The notes under the pieces: model-generated
What the model saw: the letters and a program-made list of their open reading frames with translations, nothing else
Told to the model about the DNA's origin: nothing
Databases searched by the model: none
Shown here: positions 50,539 to 62,700 of the stretch, in pieces
Position numbering within the stretch: the first letter of the stretch is position 1
Layout of the letters: every line of letters starts with the position of its first letter
Position numbers and translations under genes: made by a program
DNA from: Apostichopus japonicus
Lineage: Eukaryota > Echinodermata > Holothuroidea > Aspidochirotida > Stichopodidae
Reading direction: 5' to 3'
DNA: 64,000 nucleotides
Assembly: GCF_037975245.1 (NCBI RefSeq)
Contig: NC_092563.1
Span: 4,163,001-4,227,000, forward strand

Positions 50539-53500
50539 GTAAGTATTCCTGCAGATTATCGTCTGAGGGTGCTTTATTTTAGTATATATTCACGTATAGT
50601 ATTATCTTGTGTAGTGAGCTCGCCGCACAGAGAGTACTGGTTTACAAAGCATGGTTCATTCAGGAAGTGTAGTCTGTGTGTATATAGAGTGCAGCTACAT
50701 GCAGTAATCTATCTTTTACTTTCATTCTGCATGCAGCATGCTCATTAACACTTACAGTATAAAAATTACTGTTATCAATGTGGGTATGCTAACAATTAAC
50801 AGAAGTTAAGGTCTTTGTGATATTTTGAATCTGAAGTGAAATAAAGTACCCATTGATAAACTCGTCGGAGTTTTTATATAGCTGGAGGACAGAAACCTAG
50901 GCCTGTTTTATCATTGATAATAGAGCTGTGTCCATGCACTAGTTGAAGATCATAGCCAGAATTTTATAAACTACCCATATGGGTTTGTTAAAAATTTTGT
51001 TCCTTCACATTTGAGAGACTTTCATTGGCTAGTCTCGTAAATGTCAGAGTATTCAGAGAGTAAAAATTCCTCAGAAAATTTGGTTACTTTTCGAAACAGC
51101 AAAGACCTACCACACTTCTGTAGAATCTGGTTTACCTTGTCTTTATTTGCATGAAATAAGGAAAGGGTTTTTCTTTTGTAAGAGGCAAGGAGTTGCTTAA
51201 TTGAAATTAGAGAGAAGGTGAACCGTACGCATCTCATCATGGATGTCTCCCTGCCTGTTGCAACACAACTTTAAAGTAGTGCAACAGCCAAATATATCCT
51301 TGAGATGGAAAACTGGTTGAATATTAAAGAAAAAAAGAGATCGTGGGATCTTACGGTTTATCAAGTGAACTTACAAAAAATGCTTAAATTATGTGTGAAA
51401 TTCTACTGTACAGTCTTGTTTTGTGGCATCCTGTGCCATATATACATATTAACGGCACTCCTTTCTTACCTGCCTTGACTCTACTATTGCACCTTCCCAT
51501 CTACCTAGCCTAATAACTGGTAATTTGTTAGCACTGTGCCCCCTTGACCCTCCTCTGGGTCATTCCCCATCACCTCCTCCTTCAGAATCTACAGTACCAC
51601 TCGCGAAGTGAAGTTTTTCATCATGAAAGAGAAATTCCTCCACATGCTTTCAGAGTGCTGCATAAGTATCCTTTGACTTTTTCACATCTTTTTCGATAAG
51701 TGTACACTGTGCTATGTATACATTACAAATTAAAATGTTAAATAGCTTTGGTCTCATCGCGTAGCTCAAACGCTTCATGAATACTTCAAGTGCATGCACA
51801 ATAATGATGAAAGAATATGCTTCTTTGGAAGCAAAGGCATAATTCTTTGGTGTAGATATTTTGTAACAAGTTAACATAATATAGTTGATCAGATATAGTG
51901 AAGTGCTACTGTACACTACAGAATGGCCAAATTGAGTTAAATTGTTTATCCAAAGATATTTGTAGATATACATAAAATTAACAGGATTTTTTGTACACAA
52001 AACAATAGAACTTACAATATTTTATGATTGAGGGAAACTTGATAAATTATATCCAAAAATATAACTATATAAATTTTTATACACAGACAATAAATTGTAG
52101 TCTGTAGTAATGAGTAAGGTAATGAATCAGTATACAGAAACTGAAACTAACCAAGTGGTAATATCGTATACCCTTAATTGACCTTAAAAAAAATGCATCA
52201 TTTGGGAGCAAGTTTCTCTATGGTAATGGGTATGCTCTTTCCTGTTCAAAGTTGAAAATGCTATGTGCAAGCGTGAATTTTGCCGTTATAGCTTTACGAA
52301 GGGAAGCAAGGGTTGTTATGACAGAAAAACATTCACATCCTGTATCTTCCTAACTGGCACAGTTTTCATGTTTAATTAGATTGGACATAATTTGAGATTG
52401 TTTGCATAGTTCACAGTCTCGTAATCATAAATAACTAAAGTATATATATACTGGAAGCCTTAACAATACAGTTTGTAAGAGTGATAGTCTCCCTCCCCCA
52501 CCCCCACCCCCAGCCCACCCCCCCTTTGCAAAATATCTCAAGTTTGTCACTTGGTGGCAACAACTAAAATGTTTTCTAATTTGTGGGATTTACCTTTTGG
52601 GCACTTGAGAGAGATGAATTGTGATAAGGGTGGATATTATTAGTCACAGTGAGACTCGTAATTTTGCGACAAACTTGATTCACTTCCTTCTCCTCTTACC
52701 TGTCTCCTCTTTACATTCGCACTCTGATCACCTATAAAACTGGTAACATACTTGCACTGCTCCCTGCCCCCCCCCATGACCCTCAGAGAGGTCATTGCCT
52801 CTCCATTCTGAATCTGCCATTCAAAAGCCTACATCCAACTATCCTGTGGAATTTCATCCTCTTGAATCCGCATGTATTCTCATTCTTCGTGGAACTTTTG
52901 GGGTTACAAACTGGGACAATTTTAACTATCAATTTCTATAAAATGCATTGTAGAAATTGCACACAGATTTTGTCAGGATGCATAGTATATGTCCTGTTTT
53001 ACATAAGTCCAAATAAATTTTCCCAGTGACTATATTTTTCAGGATTTTGAACTTTGGTTAATATGAAATGCTGAAAATATATAATATTATGTACACAGAG
53101 CAATAGTGCAATATTACACAAACTATTGTTTGTAGCTTTCTGGACACTTTGCTACAGTATGCTGTACCAGATAAAGCATTCCATATCTTGTGATTGAAAA
53201 TTTACACTTAACAATGGGTCAGTCTTTGTGTTACCCTGGGAAGAGGAGAGCTTTGTAATATGATACTATCCAACCAACCATGGCACTGGAGTGGAAAATA
53301 AACATCTATTGAATGGGCTCCACTATTCAAAGAAGTTATTAGAATAAAACTACATTGGCTAAGCCTATTTGTTGTACTGTATGGCCTAAAGGGGACAGGT
53401 TTATTGGGGAGGGGTGGGGAAAGGGGATTAGGATGGAAGGGGGGTTACTTAGGGGAACATGAAGGTCAGTCGTTGGGGCATAAATGTTGAGGCCAATGGG

Positions 53501-55152
53501 TCAAATCGATATCTAAAAAAAAAAAAAAAAAAAAATGGCAAATTTGTATTGGAAGACTTTTCCATACTAGATGAGAACAGTTATGTTTGTACAGTGTAGA
53601 AATCAGATGCTCATTGCACTGCAAACCCTTACCTTCTAGAGATATGATACAAACTTTTGGTTTCCAGTTTCACAGTTGAAGGAAACCTATCCCTGAGTTG
53701 CTGGTATTCCATTTAACCAGATCTCTTGATATTGTAAACCTTGTGTATGAACACCATCAATAGATTGTTGTCACAACCAGGAAAAATGTTTTGGGATTTC
53801 TTTTTGACCATTTAACAGACATATAGCAAGATACCAAGACAAAAAACGACCTTAAAGAATTCGATGCAGACTTTGACCTAAGTTTCGTGTGTTTAAAACG
53901 TTTACAAATTTGCGATTTGCGCGGTACGGTTACATTTCGTAGCATTTACGTTACGTACTAGTTTGTTTCGTTTTAAGTTTCACTTGATATTGTGCAGGGC
54001 ATTATGAATAAACATTCTCACTCCTCAAATAGTGACATACTATTGATTGATATAGAGTCTATAGACAGTGGAACGGCTGTTAGAGATACTGCACTGGAGA
54101 TACTGCACTGGATTATGAGCCTTCACCTAATGTCCCCCCCCCCACCCCACCTGCACCCCTCCTCATCCTCTGAGTTGGGTTTTATCACTCTGAAGATGCT
54201 GTGACATATATTTACTACCTCCTCTCTTACCTGTCTCCAGTTTTACTTTTGCACCTGCGTCATCTACTGAACTATACATATACATAATTAGATTACAAAT
54301 CTTATTTCCCTATTCCTGATGCGATATTGCTGAACCGAATAAAGCGACGGATTTATGTTTTCATGTACTTCAGATTGGAACATCGAACATTCCCTTCCAC
54401 ACATGTAGGATAACGGACTGCAGTTTCATACAAGCTGCTGTCAATAATTCAAACTGAGTATACAGTATTCATTCAGTTCTGTACTGTAGTACTTTAATGG
54501 TTAATGGATTGGTTTAATTATTTATTTATACTGTTCAACTTGAACTCTACTACAGCTCTCTTAAACATTACTGTACGTAATATATGTATGTGAACTGTGC
54601 AGGTACAATCTGTACAGTTAACTACATCGTGTGACTGCAATAGGCGACGAGTATTGCCGGAAGAATAACATCTGAAGGCGCGCGCATGCAGAGTAGACCG
54701 TGTGGCAACGGATTACCACAACTTTCCTGTTGTTGTACTTGTCGGCAAGGACACCACGCCACCAGGAAGCGGTGCCGATTTCCAGAAACCCTCTGGGATT
54801 GCCAAGTTGCCTTCTAGTGGAACTGACTAGTTTACATTTAAGACTTTGAACTTGCTGGATTAAACGTTGAAGCTGTTGAAGAATAATATGAAGGTAAAAT
54901 TATGTGTGTTAAAATTGGAGATTTTTTTTTCAACTTTTTTTCTTATTTAGCTTGAAAGATGGAGACTCTAACAATTGATCATATTGTGGAAGAATAAATT
55001 GTCTTAATGGATATTTTCTGGTTTATTTCCTTCATCTGATTTTCAGAATAAAGCTAAAGATATGGAGGGATATGTTGGGTTTGCCAACCTTCCTAATCAA
55101 GTGTACAGAAGATCTGTCAAGAGAGGGTTTGAATTTACCTTGATGGTTGTCG
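50509..55152 (+). CDS. SEPTIN7: Septin, SEPT7/SEPT2-like, 5' end (continues beyond window)
   Basis: Septins are GTP-binding, filament-forming cytoskeletal proteins (family knowledge). Exon 55047-55152 encodes [20 protein letters not shown] followed by [16 protein letters not shown]. This is nearly identical to the human SEPT7 segment before the P-loop ([38 protein letters not shown]). It ends in phase 1 at gtaagt within that Gly codon. The GTPase domain itself must lie past base 64000. Two first exons splice in phase 0 to it: 50509-50538 ([10 protein letters not shown]) and 54888-54893 (MK). Septin is certain; the orthologue assignment within SEPT7/SEPT2 groups is less so. Confidence 0.85.
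51455..51605. repeat. Interspersed repeat, copy 1 of 4
   Basis: Shares with the copies at 52681, 54211 and 55379 a block ctcct..cttacctgyct, then a ttgcacct..catcta stretch. With copies 2 and 4 it also shares ctggtaat..ttagcactg, ctcagrgggtcattncc and ttcagaatct. No coding or structural RNA identity is seen. Confidence 0.65.
52681..52825. repeat. Interspersed repeat, copy 2 of 4
   Basis: Starts cacttccttctcctcttacc and runs through aactggtaacatacttgcac, ccctcagagaggtcattgcc and attctgaatctgcc. It has the same orientation as copy 1 and is diverged in the middle. Confidence 0.65.
53515..53535. repeat. Poly(A) tract
   Basis: A run of about 20 A in the first septin intron (between exons 1a and 1b). 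No retrotransposon sequence is recognisable upstream. Confidence 0.8.
54205..54275. repeat. Interspersed repeat, copy 3 of 4 (truncated)
   Basis: Only the first part is clear: tatttactacctcctctcttacctgtctcc, then ttttgcacctgcgtcatcta. Confidence 0.55.
54640..54893 (+). promoter_or_regulatory. Septin alternative first exon 1b and leader
   Basis: ATGAAG at 54888-54893 precedes a gtaaaa donor and splices to 55047 after only 153 nt, giving [13 protein letters not shown]. Upstream, 54640-54790 is locally GC-rich (ggcgcgcgcatgcag, ggcaaggacaccacgccacc) and may be the promoter and leader. Confidence 0.5.
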
Positions 55153-55369
55153 GTAAGTAAAACTGATTTTTCATATCATTTATTTAATAATTTAGGAATT
55201 AGGGTCCGATTGAAAATAAAATTTCAAGCTTCACAATTTCAGGAGTAATGGCATCAGTTGATGTCTGCAACCTGGTCGCCAGTTTTTACGGTGACTCTTG
55301 TAAGCGGCATCTGTGGATTTAATAATTTGTTTTCTGTGTAGTCAGTACTGACTGACATTGAGTCATATG

Positions 55370-55535
55370 TAAGATATTAACATCGCTCCTTGCTTACCTG
55401 TCTCCCCACAACCTTAGCACCTCATTCTACCGTGTCTAGTATGCCCTGGTAATCTTTTAACACTGTGCACCCTCAGTGACCGGTCATACCCGGTCAGTGA
55501 ATTTCCTTCTCATTCTACCACCCAAAGTGTCTACA
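55370..55535. repeat. Interspersed repeat, copy 4 of 4
   Basis: Reads gatattaacatcgctccttg cttacctgtctcc, then gcacctcattctaccgtgtc, ctggtaatcttttaacactg and accctcagtgaccggtcat. It lies in the septin intron just after exon 2. Confidence 0.65.
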
Positions 55536-58500
55536 CATGTTTTTCGTATTGGGAAAAATTTTCTTTTACATGTATAGTATATAAACCAGTATGTTTTATA
55601 ATATATATGGAACCACATGTAGTGTAGGACAAACCATGTAGTAATGCTTGTAGTACCTCCTCCTCCTCCTCCTGAAAGTAATTAAAATGAACAAGATTGC
55701 GTGTTTTCTTTGAGTGACGAGTGAGTTGCATGGTATACGTGACAGATGTTTGCTGAAGGGAGTTGAGAGAAATTCATCGCTTTCTTTCTTTCTTTTCGTT
55801 CTTCCTCCTTTCCCTGTCTTTCCTTACCATATGAGTGCCAGGATGTCGGTATTTGTTATGATATCAAATTGGGATCAAATTTTGCATGAGAGTTATATGC
55901 AAGAATGACTATCATTTACAGTCTGTAATAATTGGAATAAAGGGCAGCACTACTGAGCCCAGAAAAAGGAAAGACGTACACGAGATAGTTTGTGTTTCTA
56001 GAGTCTAGGCTTTCCAGAGGAGTAAGCATAGAAAATAAGTTTATTTGTATGATTTTCTCGAGTGCACCGTCACATCAATAATATTCAGAGTATGATATTG
56101 TACAATTATGTGCAGAATAGTGCACAAGTTTCCTGGTGCCAGTTCAACATCACACTGTAGGTTGGTATTTATAACCCCTTTACACTTGAAACAAACTTCA
56201 GCATTGAACCCCGCAACGCTGGATCTGATCTGCAGTGTATGCACAAGTATCAGACCTCCACAGATTCAACCATTGATAGACTTGGATGGATCGAGGATTA
56301 GACCCCCCCCCCTCCGTGGTCAGTGTTAATGTTGTAATGTTAACACAGATCTGGTTGACCTGGTGTCAGTGGTGACCCTTCACTTCCAGTCGTTGTTTGT
56401 TAATGCTTGAGTTTGGTGCATCAGTAGTAGGCATATCACACAGCAAATGGTTTCGTGCCATTTCTTGAAGTAGACAAACCTCAACTTCCTGTCGGTTGAT
56501 CACAGTGTTTACTGAAGGTTCAAAATGAAATTGATCTCGTCTTAATGCTGAAAACTGATCCGTAAGTTCTGTGTAAAAAGCAGCCATCGTTTAAAGGCCA
56601 ACCATGGCGTCAAATTGTCACCGTAATTTAAGTAATACTATTGATTTATAATATATATTTCAAGGTATGGTCCTCTCTCTCTCCTTTAAGTTTGTTAATA
56701 TTATAAGTAGCCTTGTTAATGACATTAGCCATCGGTGACAACATTAGTTGTCACAGTGATAGTTGTAATTACTTTTGAACTGTTTATAATTATGTTTCAG
56801 GGTAAAGTCCTATCTCATTGCTTTCTTTATAATGTCTCACATTAGCCTATTTACCATAGTACTTAGAGAATTATTTACGATTAGAACTACATTTTATATA
56901 CAGTAACTGCAGCCAGCTTCTTATTGAAAGGTTATACTGTACATGAGCTGATTCGACTGTGACTCACAGTCTTACTTCAAAGTTCTACGAAAAACCTTCA
57001 GCAAAAGTTGGGGTTAATCATTACCACATCTGCTGGGTACACACGTATTGCTTGTGTGTTGAAGTGAAGGCCAGAATTGATTGTGTGGGGACTGCCTTTT
57101 TGATGCCATACAGTAGCATATTATTAAGATGAGAAGAAGTTCTTTAATAATCAAGGAATGTAGACAGTTATTCATGGTTGGAAATTGATCTGGTCTCGTA
57201 ATAATTACGAGAATTCTGCAATAAACATACCCAGAATGCAATAAGGAGAAGTTTTGTTTGATATCGCCTCCTTTCCCCAAGTGACTTTGGTTGATGCATG
57301 GCTTGGTTTCCGTGTATAAAGAGACTGACAATTTGCAGGCAGTAAAATGTTAACATTATTAATTATCGACGTGTATTCTTGTATATCGCACTGAATGTGA
57401 ATGTACAGATGTTTGTGAATACATGTTGTTGGGACATTCAGAGGTCTGAATGTAGTGTTACAAATTGTATTCTAAATGTTGTTAATGTTGTAACTGTTAA
57501 TGTTATAACTTTTCAGTGAAGACCATCTGAGTGATAGATCAAAGTTGTGGGGGGGGGATGTTGGGGTGGGAAAGGGGTGTTGGTAGGGAAAAACCTAAAA
57601 GCAATGTTGCATAAATGCTGCCTATGGTAGGAAGTTTACACACAAAACCACAGTTTCTAGTATGTGAATTGTTGGCTTACTGGTAGTACTATCACTAGGC
57701 ATATTGATTAGTGATGTTAAAGGAAGTTACTCTTATGGGGAGGGAAAGGGTGGGAAGATGAGTGGGTGGGGTTGGAGCACTTTAACCATTTAAAGCAAAG
57801 AAGAATGGTGGGCAATAGGTTAGTTTAAATGCTGACTGATACAGTAAGGTACACAAAACCGTAGAGTTTCATTTCAGAATTCTTTCTCACCTCCAACACA
57901 TCCCTTCCCCCTCCACACCCCCTCCACACCCCCTCCCCATATTGGACCCGGTGCTTGCGATCACCGAACAGGAAGTTGAGGATTTATTTATATATATTTA
58001 TACTAGAAAGAAAGGCATTAAACCAGAAGCAGTGTGTTGTGTTGCACTGTTGCTAATGCCTAAGTCTGCTAATATTGCATCAAATGACGATCAAAACAGA
58101 TAACAACGGAAGTTAAAGGGCACCATTGATCCCAGGTCAACCCCAAGCTGAGTTTACATTACAAATTTAGTACGGAGCACAGGGTCTGATCGTCCCTTGG
58201 TCCTCGTCCATCGCAGGGTTCAACTTGCTGGGTCTGATCCACATTTACATTTTAACTTAAACATTGCTCACCATCTAATGTGAACAGTTTCCCCAGTCCA
58301 ATAACTTGGAATTGATATATACATATATGTTAGATATTATACACCCCCTGCTGGAAACATTTTCAGTTATTTAGTCCCCTGCAATATCTGTGTTATAAAT
58401 CACTGTCAGTTGGTGTGCTGATTGGAATGTTTACCATACATAGGCATCCCTTGTTTCTGACTGAAAAGAATTGCTTGGCATTGCCTAGAAGTACTGAATA

Positions 58501-59585
58501 AAGAGAATTTCCCATTCTAGTGGTGTGTGAATATGAATGATTACCATTGTTTGTTGTGAAATCCTTAAATATTTTGTGGTCAAGCCTATCCTCTCTGCTG
58601 CTTGTGTTGTTGTTTGCATTCTGTTACCTATTGCCAAACCAATCCCTAAGACACACTAGAACACACTTCTCAACATTCTGTCACAGAATGAACAATAATC
58701 TTGTGAGTTATTTATGAGCGTTGTGAATTCTTAATACCTTGTTGTCTACTACTGTCCAGACAGTTTTTACATATCATGTTTGTCACTCGTGAAAAGTAAA
58801 CTAACAGATGTTTGTAATCCAAAAGAAACATGTTGGATGAAATCTTTGAGCGAGACTTTTGTCTCTGTGACTTGAGTACAGTAATAACAGGGCAGTGTTG
58901 AAAATTGACCAAGACTCAACTTGATTTTTTTTTTACACTAAATGAAACATACATTTATAATGTTGATTAACAGTGTAACACTCATTGACCTTTGCAATAT
59001 AGAATTATTTTATGAGGAGCAAGGGCATTTACCATGTATACTTTGTGAGGGGTTGGGAGAGAAAGTCTTTAGCCCCCCCCTCTCTTCCACTGGCATACAG
59101 AATATTACATATAGATCCTACAGAACAGTACATTAATAGAGTACTACCTAAGCAGTGGAAACTTCTTCCAACTTTTCCAAAGTTGCAAAATATTGCACCG
59201 TTTTGGAGCTATGCACCCTCCATTTGATAAAAGAAAAACAAATAGCCCCCCTCCCTTGGATGATTTAACATCGTAGCCATGCCCCAGTACAAAAGTGGTG
59301 GTTGCTGCCCTGCTGAGTCGTAAATTTAATGCATCCTCAGTCCTGTTATTCAGAACATACCAACATTTCTCCCATCATGAAAGGCTCCAACTATCACAAC
59401 CATAAACAAAATGAAAGGAAAGGATTGGAAAAATGAAGTGGCAAAGAGAATGCAGAAAGTCTGCAACAAAACAGTAGAGCTTTACTAGCCTCTGTACAGT
59501 TCATTCCTGTATAGCTTGTAACATGAATCTAGCTTGTAATATGAATACTGCTTCAAGGTGTCAAAGTTCTCTACACATAATTTGT

Positions 59586-59755
59586 TAAACTATGTACAGA
59601 AGTTAGTCTGTTAAACTAATTAATCTGTTAAACTATGTAAAGTAATTAGTTTGTTAAACTAGGTACAGTAATTAGTTTGCTAAACTATGTACAGTAATTA
59701 GTCTGTTGAACTATGTACATTAGTCTGTTAAACTATGTACAGTAATTAGTATGTT
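59586..59755. repeat. About 26-bp minisatellite
   Basis: Roughly six to seven imperfect copies of ttagtytgttaaactatgtacagtaa, with some units shortened. Confidence 0.85.
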
Positions 59756-62700
59756 CCCCCTACATCTGTCAACCTGGTATAAACAACACTAGATTCTGAT
59801 TATACCTAAGTATTGCTAGTTCAGGGGAAGCCCAATCCAAGAGAACAAAGTGCCTGTTCAGTATTTTCTGCTCAGAACTAGAAAGTTATTTTTCTTTCAA
59901 AGTTTCTCTTGATCCTGATCAAATTGTCTGTTTGTGTATTTGTGCCTAGGAAGAACTGTAACTATCACAACCATTTCCTGTCTTAGTTGTAACCCTTTAT
60001 TGTCCAATGACGCAAAAAAAAGATGACCAAAGTCTCATTTTGAGCCATAGCAATTTATGTCTGGTGCATCAGAGTTAACAATTGTATGTATACCACTCCT
60101 AGCATCAAAGAACATCTTTTGAGGGAGGCATTTGATTGGGGTCTTTAATTGGAAACCATAAAAGCTTTTTAACTCTCCCTCAATCCCATTGTATGACTAT
60201 CATATTGGACAGCAGCAGGGCCTGGCTGTCAAGAGTGGACTATTGATTGTGGTTGGTTTATATATCCAGGCTGCAGTATCATCAGAAGGATGATGATGAT
60301 ATGAGGGAGTTGAGGTAATGGCTGAGTGAATAACCATCTAAGTGCTCAGCCATGAATGATTATCACTAGATTGGAATGCCAAGAATGAAAGAATCTCCAC
60401 CAAAAAGATAATAACTCTTCCAGTTTGGTCAGCCGTAGAGTTAATTCCCTATGGAGGTTAGAAGGCTGCAGAGCTTGTCTTCAGTTGAAGGTATCTGCTG
60501 TAGATTCCTGATTTACGATGGATGAATATTTTAAGGACCATCTAGTTAGAAATTTGTTTGTGTGTTTTGATGCAGTAAGCTCTGGACTGTACATGAAGCA
60601 GCTAATTGTGTATTGCTCCCGTCCTTCTAATCCTTTTCTCTCAGATTCTCCACCTGGGTAAATTCTCCCCTTCCCCTAATATCTCTACAAAAACATACCA
60701 TATTTGTTTTCTTGTCACTTCCTTTCACACATGCTATATGAGCAGACATTGGGATTCAATCAATGTTCATGTTATCTGTTACGATTCTCTCTACAATACA
60801 CAAAATGAAATAAAAAGGCACCGTTGAGCTTCATGCTCTTCAACAAGGGCCTTAATATGAGGATCTCGCTTGTTAATTTGAGTCGTTAATCGCTGTGATG
60901 TGCAACGTCCAGGCTACCACGTTTCTTGGTTAGAATATCTGTTACAGTGCTGAATGCGCTCTTAACTAGATGGAGAGAAGGCCATCCTCCCAAATTCTCC
61001 CTCTCTTCTCTATTCACCACCCAATACTTACCAGTTCCCCCCTGGGTGTCCACATGGACCTTGGTTGAGAAGCACTGGTATACAGTAGTTGTATGTACAT
61101 AATATAAACTACTTACGACTTCCTCATGCTCGCATTTTGGAAAACCACATAAATCACAGGAACTAGTGTTTTGCGAGGAATGGCACACATCATCATGCAA
61201 TATTGAGATATTGTGCTTGAAACTTTGATCCAATTATCCACATTATGTCTTACAGCTCTCTGATGTACAGTACTGTCCCTACTGTAGTCTAACCTACTTT
61301 GCATATTAGAATTAGGGATGAACTTGTTATTGCACCGTAAACTAATCTGTTAGGGTGATAACCGTCTAATTTCACCAAAGTATAATGTTTTCATGAGAAA
61401 GAAAATCTTCTTTGTAGTTATGACAAAGCATTGCATTAGTGATAACTTGATCATATAGTTAAGTATAATGGTTGTGAAGTGCAGACCTACGGTAGTAGCG
61501 GAAAAGTTAATAAAATTGGGAAAGTATCTTTGGTCGTTGGTTAACTTATTTTTTGGTGCGCAGGAAATTTGTAGACCAGGAGAATCTAACTTTGTTTTTG
61601 AGGCATCTGCCAACACAATATAAGAGCACAATATACAGTAATAGCACTGTTTCTGTGTTACCAAAATTTTACCTTTTCTGCAATGCATGCCTCATGCACA
61701 TGTTGTATTATTGACATTTTTCTCTCACATTTATCTAGATTTTCTTCCCTTGGGTGAAAGTATATATACTGAAAACAACCAGAATGTGTGTACATGTGCT
61801 TCTCATACTAATATAATATCATATTTATTGCCTTCCTTTGTATGTAACTCTATGCAGTTTATTTATGAGTCACATTTCACCAGTCAATAAGCACTTTCTA
61901 TATATGAGACTAATTAAGTTTACACACAATTAGGCAGTGAAAGTCTCCTACACATCATGTATGTACAGTAATTATTATTCATGACAGCCGCTTTGAAGAG
62001 AGGGAGAACTAAATGTTACCGAGTATGCAGTCAGGCTACGTGTGTGTGTGCATGTATGTACGTAGAGTAATAACAGGCTGTGTGCAGTAGTATTGACGTG
62101 TGCTGAATACTGTACAGTTTATAAACACACAGCTCAATGGCAGGCACACATGAAAGACTCAACACTGATAGTTAAGTTATGCCACTCATTGATTCTGTAT
62201 GACAGTGTGATTACCTCTGTACTGTAAATCTATAGGTACTAGTACTGTAGGTAGTAGTAATAGTAGCACTGTGTGGTGTATATGTGTCTCACCCACTTCC
62301 TATTGACTGTTCCATATACTCACCTAATAGGAATGTCAGCCATGAGCTCATAGGGGAAATCAACCTGCTCTCTGACCTCTTACCAATGGGAACTCTTGTT
62401 GGAATTAGTTGCTATAGAATCCAAGGATAATTTCAGGATTTTTTCAGTAATACTAGGAATGAAAGCATATATCTCAGCAAAAAACTATACCAGTTGGTTT
62501 CCTGGCTAAGTCACAAGTTTTGCTCCAGGAAGGATACAGTAGTTGCTCACATGACAAATATTACTACAATAGCACAGCTATAGATGTAATTGCTCTGTAC
62601 ATGTATTTATCTCTCATCACTGTAGGTATTATCATGCATCTTTAAAAAGCTGTTGACCAAAGTACCTATTTATAGTTTAAGTTACCCTAACATTATTATT

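Noticed and set aside
61350-61688. 112-aa minus-strand frame
   Set aside because: No recognisable motif and typical of AT-rich intron sequence.
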